Below, one piece after another: positions 24,664-32,837 of a DNA stretch of 64,000 nucleotides. The stretch is from Nonomuraea cypriaca (GTDB lineage Bacteria > Actinomycetota > Actinomycetes > Streptosporangiales > Streptosporangiaceae). Every line of letters begins with the position of its first letter. Position 1 is the stretch's first letter. The position numbers were made by a program, and so were the translations under genes. The notes under the pieces are model-generated. The model was given only the letters and a program-made list of their open reading frames with translations. It was not told where the DNA came from and made no database searches. The DNA lies in NCBI RefSeq assembly GCF_015645445.1, contig NZ_JADOGI010000006.1:1-64000 (forward strand). The letters are read 5' to 3'.

Positions 24664-24695
24664 CCCCGAAGCGAAGATCGCTCCGGGGTTCTTTT
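24664..24695 (+). terminator. intrinsic terminator after tRNA-Phe
   Basis: CCCCGAAGCGA - AGA - TCGCTCCGGGG forms an 11-base stem with one A/C mismatch and is followed by TTCTTTT. A near copy recurs at 27621-27651. Confidence 0.8.
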
Positions 24696-24854
24696 GTGTC
24701 TGCTGACGGCAACGCCAGGCGGACGGTCGCTCCAAGGCCGTCCGGAGTCGGCTCTCACGCGAGGCGCCGATTGCGGTTCACAGCGATCACCTAGCCCGCT
24801 GATGGTGCGACCGGCGGAAAATCAGACTTGGTGAACCGGCGGAGCGCGAGCAAG

Positions 24855-25235
24855 TTACGCGTTCGCGGTACGCCGAATATCGGTGAAGAGGTGGATGTCT
24901 TGGGCGTTGAGGTTCCCCAGGTGCTTCTTGCCCAGGCCGGGAATGAGGTGGAGGCGGACGATGCCCTCGTATCCCTGGAAGGTCTTGGGGCGGCGTTCCC
25001 GAATAACGATGTTCTTCAGCCAGTAGTCCAGGAAGTCGGCGGCTTGGCGGAGAAGTTCGGTCAGCTTCTTGCGGGCGTCCTCTTGCGTACGTGCGGAGCC
25101 TTGAACGCGCTTCACGGTTCCAGCGGTGGTCTGGACGAAGGCGGTGTACCCGTAGCGGCCATCCTTCCGTGGCCAAGGCCGTCTACCCGCTGGAGGAACT
25201 CGGCCGAGATCTTCAGTTGGTCGAGACCCGGCCAC
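24855..25235 (-). pseudogene. tyrosine recombinase (integrase), N-terminal remnant
   Basis: The 126-residue frame contains the arm-binding/core-binding part of an actinomycete phage/ICE integrase: WPRKDGRYGYTAFVQTTAGT, then FLDYWLKNIVIRERRPKTF, YEGIVRLHLIPGLGKKHLG and LNAQDIHLF. It stops after TDIRRTANA, so the entire catalytic domain (R...HxxR...Y) is missing. The linker before FLDYWL is also shorter than usual, suggesting an internal deletion. The fragment lies 210 bases from tRNA-Phe, the usual place for the integrase of an element inserted there, and in the usual orientation. Confidence 0.8.
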
Positions 25236-25260
25236 GCGAGAGGCAAACGGGTGATCAGAG

Positions 25261-25389
25261 TCATGACCGGTTCTTGACCAGGTTGAATCCAGAACTGCCG
25301 CGTGTTGCGGTCACCGTTGCCTCCACCACAGCCCCGGGTTTGCTCGGAGGGGATGACACTCTGTCGAACGTGACCTTGACAACTTCCAT
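25261..25389 (-). CDS. small ORF upstream of the integrase remnant
   Basis: A 42-residue frame from ATG 25389: begins MEVVKVTFDRVSSPPSKPGA and ends NLVKNRS. Its TGA overlaps an ATG (ATGA) of a further frame starting MTLITRLPLAWPGLDQLKIS, which runs toward the integrase remnant in another frame, so a frameshift near 25190-25210 is possible. No family recognised; it may be the decayed 5' part of the element's xis/int operon. Confidence 0.35.
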   Translation of the reverse strand: MEVVKVTFDRVSSPPSKPGAVVEATVTATRGSSGFNLVKNRS

Positions 25390-25436
25390 GCTAATTTGAT
25401 CTCTTACATTCGCACTAGTGAGCGATTAGAAGGGAT

Positions 25437-27583
25437 GTGTCGTTGTCCCAACGTCCAGGTTTCCGATTAACCCGCCGCCTCCTCGCCCTCAGCAGTGCGC
25501 TGATCGCTGCCGCCGGCCTCGTCGTGGCGAATCCCTCGGCCGCCATGGCCGTCGACTCCATGACCGGCCTCGGTGTCACCTGGGGGCCGCTGGCATCGCG
25601 GTGGTCGATGACAAGGTCTTCGTGGCGGCCAACGACCGCATCGTGGTCACGGACACCCAGGGCACGATTAGGGATTCGCTGACCGGGCTGCCCCGGCCAT
25701 CGGGTCTCGCGCCGGCGGCTGATGGCAGCCGACTGTACGTCGCGTTCAGCGGTTCACACCAGGTGGCCGAGATCGATACGGTGTCCCTTGAGATCATCCG
25801 GCGGATCGACGTGGCCGCGTACCCATGTCCGACGAGCCCGGCGCTGTCCGGCAGCCGGCTGTGGATCGGTTATGGCTGCGACTATTCCAGCAATAACGGT
25901 CTCGTCGGCCTCGACGTGTCGGCGACGGTTCCGGAGCCGTATCGGTTCCCGATCACCCCGTACGCGGCTCCTCTGGTGGTGGCCGCGGGAAATACGCTGA
26001 TTATCGGCGAGAAGGGCGTCAGCCCAGCGGATCTGCTGCTCTATGACGTGTCCGGCGCCGTTCCCACTGCACGTGGGATCATCGACGGCCAGACGCACGG
26101 CCTCGGGAATCTGCAGGACCTTGCCATCACGACGGACGGCACGGAGGTCATCTCGGCGTTCGGGGCTCCTCGTCGCCTGGAGCGGTGGGATACCACCACT
26201 CTGGCGCGAGTCCGTACGTATGAGGGAGGGCCGGAGTTGCCAGGAGGTCTGGCCGCTGTCGAGGTGAGCCCGGATGGTGCGCGCGTCGTGGCTGGCTGGG
26301 CCAATATCAGCACGTCATCAGAAGCCAAGCGCATCGCCGTGTACGACGCGGCAACGGCGGAGATCACGTACACGAACGACACCTCGATCGGCGAACTGCT
26401 CCCGGGAACCCTGGCCTTTTCTGGCAATGACATCTTCGGCGTCGTCAGGGAGAAGTACACCGATCAGCTTCATCTGTGGCGGATGGATGGAACGACTCTT
26501 CCGGTGTCCACGCTCGCCGTGACGGCTCCTTCGCCGGTGCTGACGCTCGAGCCGTTCTCTCTGACAGGCAGACTCGGCTTGGGCGAATCCGATGCGGGTG
26601 CCCAGCGTATCACGGTGACCCGCCGACTGTCCGATGGCACCACCAAGGAGCTTCCAGGTGTGACGACAGAGGCGGACGGCACATTCACGGTAACGGACAG
26701 CCCACCGGTCCCAGGTCAGATCAAGTACGACATGACCTGGGGCGGGAACTCGGAATTCCGCTGGAGCACGGCCTCGGCGACGACCACGGTACGCAAGCGT
26801 GGGTCCTCGATCACGGTGACGGCTCCCCAGCAGCAGATACAGGCGCTCGAACCGGTCACTGTGACCGGCCAGCTCACTCTGTCGGATGGATCGGTTCCTG
26901 GCGCGAAGTCGCTGGTGCCTATCCGCTACCCGGTGCCATATCCCGGTGAGGGGCGTGAGGTCCTCCCAGCCGTGATGACGCAGGCGGACGGTACGTTCAC
27001 CATCACCGACACACCGCCCTTCAGCGGGAGCGTGGTGTACGAGGTGCATTGGGGAGGCGACGAGAAGTTCTACACGAGCATGGACTCGGCGTCGGTTTAC
27101 GTGACCAAGCGGGACGTGTCGCTGACGCTGTCCGGACCGGCTGCGGAGACCTTGGGCAGGCAGGTCCAGTTCGCCGGAGTGCTGGACGGCGGCGGTCGGC
27201 TTCCCGCGGCGGGTTCCCCGATCAAGATCAACCGCGCCGTCACTGACCGCGATGGAACCGTCACCACTACCACGCTGCCATCGGTGCCCATCGCCGACAA
27301 CGGGTCATTCACCTTCGCCGACACCCCTCCTGCGCGTGGTGAATACGTCTATACCGTCAGATGGCCAGGAGACTGGGCGTTCCTCCCGGCCGAGACGATC
27401 ACACAAGTCCTTCGGAGGGGTGGGGCCGTTTCTGCTGGAGTGGAGTCGGTCGTGCTTCAGCGGGGAATGCCCATCCGCGCCGCCAGGCCGCGAAGCTCCC
27501 GCCCGACCGCCGCCGCCGCCCTGAGCTGGTTAATGAGGACGGCTACCGTTTCGTGGAGCCGGACGTTGTTGCGGGTCAGTTGA
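25437..27583 (+). pseudogene. secreted beta-propeller/Ig-repeat protein, copy 1, frameshifted
   Basis: Starting at GTG 25437 (or TTG 25443, better spaced from AGAAGGG), a signal peptide is encoded (LLALSSALIAAAGLVVANPSAAMA). The frame then fails at a GGGGG run (25582-25586). One more G would join it to the 25601-27583 frame (GAAGIAVVDDKVFVAANDRI). That frame encodes a YVTN-like propeller (LYVAFSGSHQVAEIDTVSLE, RRIDVAAYPCPTSPALSGSR) and three Ig-like repeats near 26530, 26850 and 27150 (motif ADGTFTVTDSPP...YDMTWGG). The last ~55 residues do not match copy 2 and read into foreign sequence. Copy 2 lies at 28684-30318 in inverse orientation. Confidence 0.78.
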
Positions 27584-27670
27584 ACCTACCCCTGCCTACC
27601 AGCACTGAACAGCCAAGATGCCCCGAAGTGAAGATCGCTCCGGGGCGTTTTCGTGTCCGCTGACGGCAAC
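27577..27670 (+). repeat. decayed copy of tRNA-Phe 3' end plus terminator (copy 2)
   Basis: CCCCTGCCTACCAG aligns with CCCCTGACCACCAG of tRNA-Phe. It is followed by a near-identical ATGCCCCGAAG...ATCGCTCCGGGG terminator and then CTGACGGCAAC (27660-27670), in the same order and spacing as at 24630-24713. This is a second, older attachment-like junction. Confidence 0.72.
27621..27651 (+). terminator. intrinsic terminator, copy of the tRNA-Phe terminator
   Basis: CCCCGAAGTGA - AGA - TCGCTCCGGGG followed by CGTTTT. It differs from the one at 24664 by one stem base (G-T pair retained). It would end transcription of the propeller gene. Confidence 0.7.
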
Positions 27671-27703
27671 AAACGCGGCGGACGATCATCCAGATGAGAC
27701 TGG

Positions 27704-27718
27704 ATCAGATAATCTGAT
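27704..27718. promoter_or_regulatory. operator of the toxin-antitoxin pair
   Basis: ATCAGAT-A-ATCTGAT is a perfect 15-base palindrome ending three bases before the antitoxin ATG at 27722. Phd-type antitoxins bind such palindromes to repress their own operon. Confidence 0.68.
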
Positions 27719-27721
27719 TTC

Positions 27722-27982
27722 ATGAAGGTGATGACTGCCACCGAAGCGTCTCGCAGCTTCGCGACCGTCCTCGACGAGGCCGAGCGTGGGGAGACGATCG
27801 TAGTGACTCGCGGTGGGAAGCAAATCGCCGTGATCGGCCCCGCGCCCACCGCGCCAGGGCGTATGGTCAAGGCGTTTCTGGCCAGAAGCGCGGGGAGACT
27901 GGACGCGGACTTCGAGGCTGATGTCGCGGCGGCCCGTGAGGCGATCGACGATGAGATGAGGGGCACGTGGCCCGACGCCTGA
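27722..27982 (+). CDS. Phd/YefM family antitoxin
   Basis: The 86-residue protein has the Phd/YefM N-terminal DNA-binding fold: MTATEASRSFATVLDEAERG followed by ETIVVTRGGKQIAVIGP. The C-terminal half (LARSAGRLDADFEADVAAAR) is the toxin-binding tail. It overlaps the PIN toxin gene by 16 bases, so the two are coupled, and is preceded by a perfect palindrome. The mixed pairing Phd-antitoxin/PIN-toxin is common in actinomycetes. Confidence 0.9.
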   Translation: MKVMTATEASRSFATVLDEAERGETIVVTRGGKQIAVIGPAPTAPGRMVKAFLARSAGRLDADFEADVAAAREAIDDEMRGTWPDA

Positions 27983-28374
27983 TCCTGGACACGGGCGTGC
28001 TCATCGCCGCCGAGCGAGGCAAGGCACCCGTGGACGCCATGATCGAAGACGCCGATGACGTGGCCATTGCGGCGATCACTGTGGCCGAACTGCTCGTCGG
28101 TGTGGAGATGGCCGATGCGGCCCGGCGACCCAATCGGCAGGCCTTCGTGGACGAAGTCCTGGCGTTGATTCCCGTCGAGGAGTACACAACGGACGTCGCC
28201 AGAGTCCATGCTCGTCTCATGGCGCATGTCCGACGAGAAGGTAAATCTCGGGGAGCGTACGATCTGCTGATCGCAGCGACGGCCGCGGCCACTGCGAGAA
28301 CAGTGATCACAATGGACGCCTCGGCCGCCTTCGATGATCTTCCAGGCGTCCGCGCACAGGTGGTTCCTCGCTGA
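27967..28374 (+). CDS. PIN-domain toxin (VapC-like)
   Basis: Mg-dependent RNase toxin of 135 residues, GTG start at 27967. The PIN acids are visible: LILDTGVLIAAE (Asp8), TVAELLVGVEMA (Glu near 42), GAYDLLIAATAAA (Asp near 100) and VITMDASAAFDDL (Asp near 117). Length fits VapC. Family members cleave tRNA or rRNA; the target here is unknown. The pair sits between two attachment-like repeats and may stabilise the island. Confidence 0.9.
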   Translation: MARRLILDTGVLIAAERGKAPVDAMIEDADDVAIAAITVAELLVGVEMADAARRPNRQAFVDEVLALIPVEEYTTDVARVHARLMAHVRREGKSRGAYDLLIAATAAATARTVITMDASAAFDDLPGVRAQVVPR

Positions 28375-28379
28375 GTGAC

Positions 28380-28400
28380 GACGGCAACCCTGACGGCAAC
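28380..28400 (+). repeat. tandem GACGGCAAC motif
   Basis: GACGGCAAC at 28380-28388 and CTGACGGCAAC at 28390-28400. The 11-mer CTGACGGCAAC also occurs at 24703-24713 and 27660-27670, each time beside a tRNA-Phe-like junction. These could be integrase arm sites or the shared coding end of lost integrase genes. Confidence 0.55.
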
Positions 28401-28483
28401 GTCGGCCACCAACACCACACCTAGGGCACTCTTGGCCACCCGTCGGCACCTGGTCGAGGCGGCCCATCAGCCTGATCGCCACA

Positions 28484-28530
28484 CCTGAAAAGCGGAAGGT
28501 CGGCAGTTCAACCCGGCCCCTGACCACCAG
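28484..28530 (+). repeat. tRNA-Phe 3' half, attachment-site copy 3
   Basis: Runs from CCTGAAAAGCGG to CACCAG and matches tRNA-Phe 24599-24645 at 44 of 47 positions. The acceptor and T arm no longer pair well and the 5' half of a tRNA is absent, so it is a junction and not a gene. A decayed terminator follows (ACCGAA...TTCGGGG then CTCTTT, 28549-28579). Confidence 0.82.
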
Positions 28531-28683
28531 CTTTGAACAGCAAGAATGCACCGAATGAAGTGTTGTTCGGGGCTCTTTGATCTCTACTGGGCCCCCATGG
28601 TCTGCATCCACGCTGCCCTGGGATCATGGATATCGCCCAGGGCAGCACTTTCCATAGGGTCAGGGATCTCCTTGCCCATAGGA

Positions 28684-30318
28684 TTACGGGCGCCCTCGGA
28701 CCGTGACGTTGTGCGTGCCGCGCGTGTACATGAACACGTTCGTGCCATTCCACCGGACCTCGTACATGTGCTCACCGCCCACTGTGGGGGTGTCGACGAA
28801 GCCGAACGATCCGTCGCTGTTCGTGTTCACCGTCCCCACCAACTGCAGGTCTCCGTCAGGGACGGTCCGATACACCACGAGAAAGGCGCCCGGTGGAGGA
28901 GTTTGATCGCCTGCGTCCAGTACGCCGCTGAACGAAAGTTGTTTGCCGACCGTCCCTGTCTTGGGTCCGGACAAGGTGATCGAGGATGGGTGCCTGGCCA
29001 CGGTGACGGTGGTAGAGGTCCGGCTCCATCGGAAGTCCGCGTTGCCGTCCCAGAGCGCCTCGTACGTGATCGACCCGGAGATCGGCGGGGTGTCGGTGAA
29101 GGTGACCGCGCCGTCCGCGGTGGTTGTCACGCCCGGAATCGTGGTACTGGTGCCGTCGGAAAGTTTCCGGGTCACCACGAGTGGTTGCGGCCCGGGAGCC
29201 GAGCCGTCCGCCAGCGTGAGCGTACCGGTCGCGGTGATCGGAACGAGGGCGGTTCCTGTGGATGGAGCCGTCAACTCCAGCGTGGATCCAGGGAGTGTGG
29301 CGCCTTCCGCTCGCCACAGGCGCAGTCGCCGTTGGGACGTCGTCTCCTCCAGCACGGCGAAGACGTCGGTGCCTGAGAAGGCGAGCGTACCGGTGACTGG
29401 CGAGGCGTAGGAGGAGAAGACCCGGTAGGTCTGCGCCGTCGTCCCCATGTCGTACATGGTGATGCCCGTGCCGGTCGTCTGGGTGGTCGCCAGGTGAGTG
29501 CCGTCCGGGCTGATCGCGACGGAGTTGGCACCGCCTTCGAAGGACAGGGTCTTGGTCAGGCTGGTGGTGTCCCATCCGTCAAGATTGTTCAGAATGACCA
29601 TCGAGCCGTCGGAGGTGATCGCCAGGTCGGACATGACCAAGGAATTTTCGAAGCCGTTGACGATGCCTCGCTGGACGGGATTCGTACCGCTCACGTCGTA
29701 CATCATGAGGTCGCACGCGCTGAGGCCGGTCTCGCCGACGGCGAGGGTGCCCCCGGCGGCGGCGACGAGCGGGGCGTTGTAGATGTTGCCCACAACCGGC
29801 GTCGGCCCCGGTGCGGCAGCCGACAGATCGAGGCCGAAAGCGCCGCCGTTGAACGTGTTGCCGCAGCCGTAGCCGACCCACAGCCGATCACCGGACAACG
29901 TCAGGTTCGACGGACACGGGTGAGGAGCCACGTCTATCCGCCGGATGACGGCGAGGGAGTCCGTGTCGATCTCGGCCACCTGTTGTGCGCCGCTCAGCGC
30001 CACGAACATGCGCGTGTTGTCCGGCGTCATCGCTAGGCCGGACGCGCCGGGCAGGTCGTTGATCGTGTTAGTGATGGTGCCGCGGGAGTCGGCGACGATG
30101 ATCTGGTCATCCCCGGAGACGAAGACCTTGCCACCGCCTGCGGCCACATCGCGGGCCTTTGTCATCCCGTCGAGGTAGGTCATGGAGTCGGCGGCCGACA
30201 CCGGTGGGGCGACGGCGACGGTCAGGCCGGCGGCGATGGCCAGGGCACTGCTGAGAGCGATCAACCGGGTGATCAACGAGGTGCCGGCACGAGCTGGCTC
30301 TGGAGGTAATGGACGCAC
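28684..30318 (-). CDS. secreted beta-propeller/Ig-repeat protein, copy 2
   Basis: Intact 544-residue paralogue of the gene at 25437. Start GTG 30318 is preceded by GGAG at a five-base gap. Signal peptide: LIALSSALAIAAGLTVAVAPPVSA. Residues ~45-320 form a YVTN-type propeller (DQIIVADSRGTI, MFVALSGAQQVAEIDTDSLA, VAISPDGTHLATTQ), with cysteines in APHPCPSN, GYGCGN and LSACDL. Two Ig-like repeats follow (~345-430 and ~435-540, motif DGSFGFVDTP...YEVRWNG). Probably extracellular or wall-associated; ligand unknown. It lies outside the third attachment-like repeat, facing copy 1. Confidence 0.82.
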   Translation of the reverse strand: MRPLPPEPARAGTSLITRLIALSSALAIAAGLTVAVAPPVSAADSMTYLDGMTKARDVAAGGGKVFVSGDDQIIVADSRGTITNTINDLPGASGLAMTPDNTRMFVALSGAQQVAEIDTDSLAVIRRIDVAPHPCPSNLTLSGDRLWVGYGCGNTFNGGAFGLDLSAAAPGPTPVVGNIYNAPLVAAAGGTLAVGETGLSACDLMMYDVSGTNPVQRGIVNGFENSLVMSDLAITSDGSMVILNNLDGWDTTSLTKTLSFEGGANSVAISPDGTHLATTQTTGTGITMYDMGTTAQTYRVFSSYASPVTGTLAFSGTDVFAVLEETTSQRRLRLWRAEGATLPGSTLELTAPSTGTALVPITATGTLTLADGSAPGPQPLVVTRKLSDGTSTTIPGVTTTADGAVTFTDTPPISGSITYEALWDGNADFRWSRTSTTVTVARHPSSITLSGPKTGTVGKQLSFSGVLDAGDQTPPPGAFLVVYRTVPDGDLQLVGTVNTNSDGSFGFVDTPTVGGEHMYEVRWNGTNVFMYTRGTHNVTVRGRP

Positions 30319-30350
30319 ATGAACTCCACTTTGAGAAACGAAATTACGGC

Positions 30351-30488
30351 TTACAGGACCGAGCCGGTCCACAGCTTGCGCGCGGCGTCGTAGATCTCCC
30401 GTACGTCACCGTCGAAGTACGGGAGAAGGCACTCGTGTCGTCCGGAGCACAGCCGGCCTGCGGCTGACACTCCTGATCCACGCTTCAT
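30351..30488 (-). CDS. small ORF, 45 aa
   Basis: ATG 30488 with GGAG six bases upstream opens a 45-codon frame (MKRGSGVSAAGRLCSGRHEC ... WTGSVL). The second half, LLPYFDGDVREIYDAARKLW, is amphipathic and looks genuinely coding. It ends 32 bases before the start of the propeller protein on the same strand, so it may be a leader gene or the tail of a lost gene. No family recognised. Confidence 0.38.
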   Translation of the reverse strand: MKRGSGVSAAGRLCSGRHECLLPYFDGDVREIYDAARKLWTGSVL

Positions 30489-30972
30489 ACGCCGTCTCCC
30501 GATCTGGTCAAGATCTCCAAGCTGAGCCACCCCGCAATGACGCCATGGCCTGGCATATCAGTCAAGGAACACAAAGTGACCTTCCTCTAGATTCGAACAC
30601 GCGCTCTAAGACTCCAGGCAAGTGCCCTCCGCTGCGGAGATCCGCTTGGTGTCGATCATTGAGCCACGCCCGGCGATGATTACATTCCGTGATAACGGCA
30701 GGTCGCAGACGATGATGTGTGGCCCTATTGTTACTTGATCATCGTAGAAGCGAGATCGATGTCCCCGGCGCGGACAATCATTGCGAGATGCCGGGCGACA
30801 TGAGCGCCGGATTAAGGAGCTTGACAGGTGACCATGGCCCAGGTGACAGCAGTGCTGCCAGCAACGTCCACACGCGTCGGCAAATCTGTGGCACCGTCCA
30901 CGTGTGCCTGACCCGGTCTTTATCAGCTGAGCACTGTGATTGCTCCGCCTGAAAAGCTGGCGACCTAGAAAG
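30489..30972. other. intergenic, lower-GC stretch with tRNA-Phe echo
   Basis: About 480 bases of noticeably lower GC without a supported gene. At 30944-30957 it contains TCCGCCTGAAAAGC, identical over 14 bases to the anticodon stem-loop of tRNA-Phe (24596-24609), followed by unrelated sequence. I read it as the possible outer edge of the island. Confidence 0.45.
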
Positions 30973-31347
30973 CTATCTCCGCATGAACGGGATGTCGTAG
31001 GCAGGCGGTTGGCCGTTCATCAGCTCGCTCAGGTCCTCATCGGTGAGTGCAAGATCGAAGGCGTTGCCTGCTTGCCGCGGATCCCAGCCCTGATCGAGCG
31101 CCATACGTATGGTGGCCGTCACAAGCGCCGGCCGTATGGCCATCGTCCGTTCTCCCCACCACGCGTCTGGCCGTGAGCAGGGAAGTGACACCAGAAGGAC
31201 GCGACCCGACGCGCTGGCCAGTTCCACCGCGAACGTCATCGGGCTCCAGCTGTTCCCCTGGCAATACGTGGGCTTACGACGGACGTGCCAGCGGAATGCG
31301 GTGCCGTCAATGGTGATGAGCCGTGAGCCCTTCTTCGGGATCGCTAT
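30973..31347 (-). CDS. conserved hypothetical protein, possible ATA start
   Basis: The C-terminal ~120 residues (KKGSRLITIDGTAFRWHVRR, KPTYCQGNSWSPMTFAVELA, WWGERTMAIRPALVTATIRM) match a widespread uncharacterised bacterial family that starts at about this point. A strong AGGAGG (31354-31359) is spaced exactly six bases from ATA at 31347-31345. The only canonical start nearby is a TTG directly abutting the AGGAGG. Either ATA is used, TTG is used poorly, or the start was lost by an ATG-to-ATA change. An in-frame ATG at 31509 gives an implausible N-terminus. Function unknown. Confidence 0.6.
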   Translation of the reverse strand: MAIPKKGSRLITIDGTAFRWHVRRKPTYCQGNSWSPMTFAVELASASGRVLLVSLPCSRPDAWWGERTMAIRPALVTATIRMALDQGWDPRQAGNAFDLALTDEDLSELMNGQPPAYDIPFMRR

Positions 31348-31648
31348 GAGCAACCTCCTGCTCTGTTCCGTCGTTGTTCCGTGGGATGGCCGAGAACAGT
31401 GAGAAACGAAGAGAGTCAGCCGCAACAGTAACCCCTGGTCATGCTCCTGATCGACAGGTTTCCGCAGCTGGCTACGGAGATCACCCAATTCTGCGAGGGC
31501 GGAACGCAATGAGGGCTCAGAGAGGGTATGAGATGGCCGGACCGCAGGTCAGACGCCCTCTGGCGACGCCAACCCTGGTCTCGGCCGATGCCTTTGTTGA
31601 AGTGCTGAACGCAGGGAGATGTCGCTGGCATCCGATTGGATGAGGCTC

Positions 31649-32317
31649 ATGACTGCTCACGATGTGGCGCGTCTGCTTCCCGGGATCCCGAAGCTCCGTG
31701 ATCTGTGCCGGTCCATGGCAGTGCTGGAGGCCATCCTGAGCCCGGAATGGTCCATCCGCTACCACTCCTACGACGCCGACTGGGGGCCTGGGGAGGAGAT
31801 GGCCTCGATGAGTAACGGCTCGGGAGACGAACACTCCATTGTCTTCGCTGCGGCGGGTGCGTACATCCGCGGCTTCGCCCACGAGGCGGTGATGAGCCCG
31901 TACGGCAATGACGGGCCGTGGCCGGGGGTGCTCGACTCCGTCCCTGAGGTGTTCCGCCGGTGTGTGCAGGAGCCGGCGTTCTGTGACGAGGACGGTATGT
32001 CGGTCGTGACCGCTTGCCTGTGGCGTGAGGCCGGTGATAACTGCTGGCGGGTGGGTGCGATTGACTATCCGGACGGCGTGAGCGATCCCGATGGGGCGGC
32101 GTATCTGTTCGCACGGCTCGTCGATCCGTCTCCGGAGGCGTTCCGGCGGTTCGCGGAGGACTACTACGAAGTACCTGTGGATCTCGATGCGGTGCGGCAC
32201 GTCTATGCCCTCCGTCCGCTGACGCAGGCGGTGGTCACTGCGCTGAACGCTGGCCTTCCCGTGGAGGACGTCGCCGACGACCTTGCGGCAGCCCGGTATC
32301 CGTCCGTTGTCGGCTGA
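31649..32317 (+). CDS. conserved hypothetical protein, 222 aa
   Basis: Cytosolic protein of an uncharacterised actinomycete family. Visible hallmarks: LEAILSPEWSIRYHSYDADW, GEEMASMSNGSGDEHSIVFA near residue 50, GFAHEAVMSPY, then DYPDGVSDPDGAAYLF and FAEDYYEVPVDLDAVRHVY near the C-terminus. No signal peptide or catalytic motif. In-frame ATGs at 31640 and 31649 both have GGATGAGG-like sequence upstream; I use 31649. It stands alone; a role as an immunity- or SMI1-like protein is conceivable but not shown. Confidence 0.72.
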   Translation: MTAHDVARLLPGIPKLRDLCRSMAVLEAILSPEWSIRYHSYDADWGPGEEMASMSNGSGDEHSIVFAAAGAYIRGFAHEAVMSPYGNDGPWPGVLDSVPEVFRRCVQEPAFCDEDGMSVVTACLWREAGDNCWRVGAIDYPDGVSDPDGAAYLFARLVDPSPEAFRRFAEDYYEVPVDLDAVRHVYALRPLTQAVVTALNAGLPVEDVADDLAAARYPSVVG

Positions 32318-32837
32318 CAAGCTGGAAGACCCGCTTGCCCCGTGCTGAGCTGGGCGACAACAGCGCCGAAGTGCGTTGGGCAGAGTGCTACAGATGCCTG
32401 GCTCACCGGTGTGGCTAGGGCGATCGACGGCGGGGCCCGACGGAGGGTCCGGCACGGGTGACCTGCCGGCCTCGTCGCCGGCGCTTCCATCCTCGATGCA
32501 GGTTGTGGGTGGGCTGTCTTCGCGACGGAGGCCTCCTGCTGTTGGACGTCCGCGAAGAGCAAGGGTCTCGCGAACGAGCGGATGGAGTGCCACGTGAGCA
32601 TCGAGCAAGCGAGCTACGAATTCACAATGCGGCCATGGAGCGCGACGGAGCTCCGGCGCCGGCTAGGGGCTGCAGGCTAGATGAAAGAGCTGAGGGTCTG
32701 TAAGTTTGGCGTAGACGTAAGAATGAATGGGAGTTACTGTTAGGGCGACAGATGATGGGTCCCTGGTTGCACGTTCTTGCCTTATTGACTGGGTTTGGTC
32801 AGTACGCCGGCTCTGGCGACGGTGAATGTGGAGCGTA
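32318..32837. other. intergenic stretch, no supported gene
   Basis: About 520 bases. The first half has overlapping high-GC frames without ribosome sites; the second half (32690-32830) is AT-richer and probably holds the promoter for the Clp-N gene, including TTGACT at 32775-32780. Nothing else recognised. Confidence 0.45.

Noticed and set aside
27584..27663. Plus-strand frame with GYRFVEPDVVAGQL at about 27530-27585 as a gene
   Set aside because: Looks like the 3' end of some lost gene at the second junction, but too short to name or to call.
28484..28530. Considered as a second tRNA gene
   Set aside because: Only the 3' half is present; no D arm or 5' acceptor strand, and T-arm pairing is damaged.
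31517..32608. 363-codon frame on the minus strand
   Set aside because: Antisense to the conserved protein at 31649-32317 and running through non-coding DNA; no ribosome site or recognisable domain.
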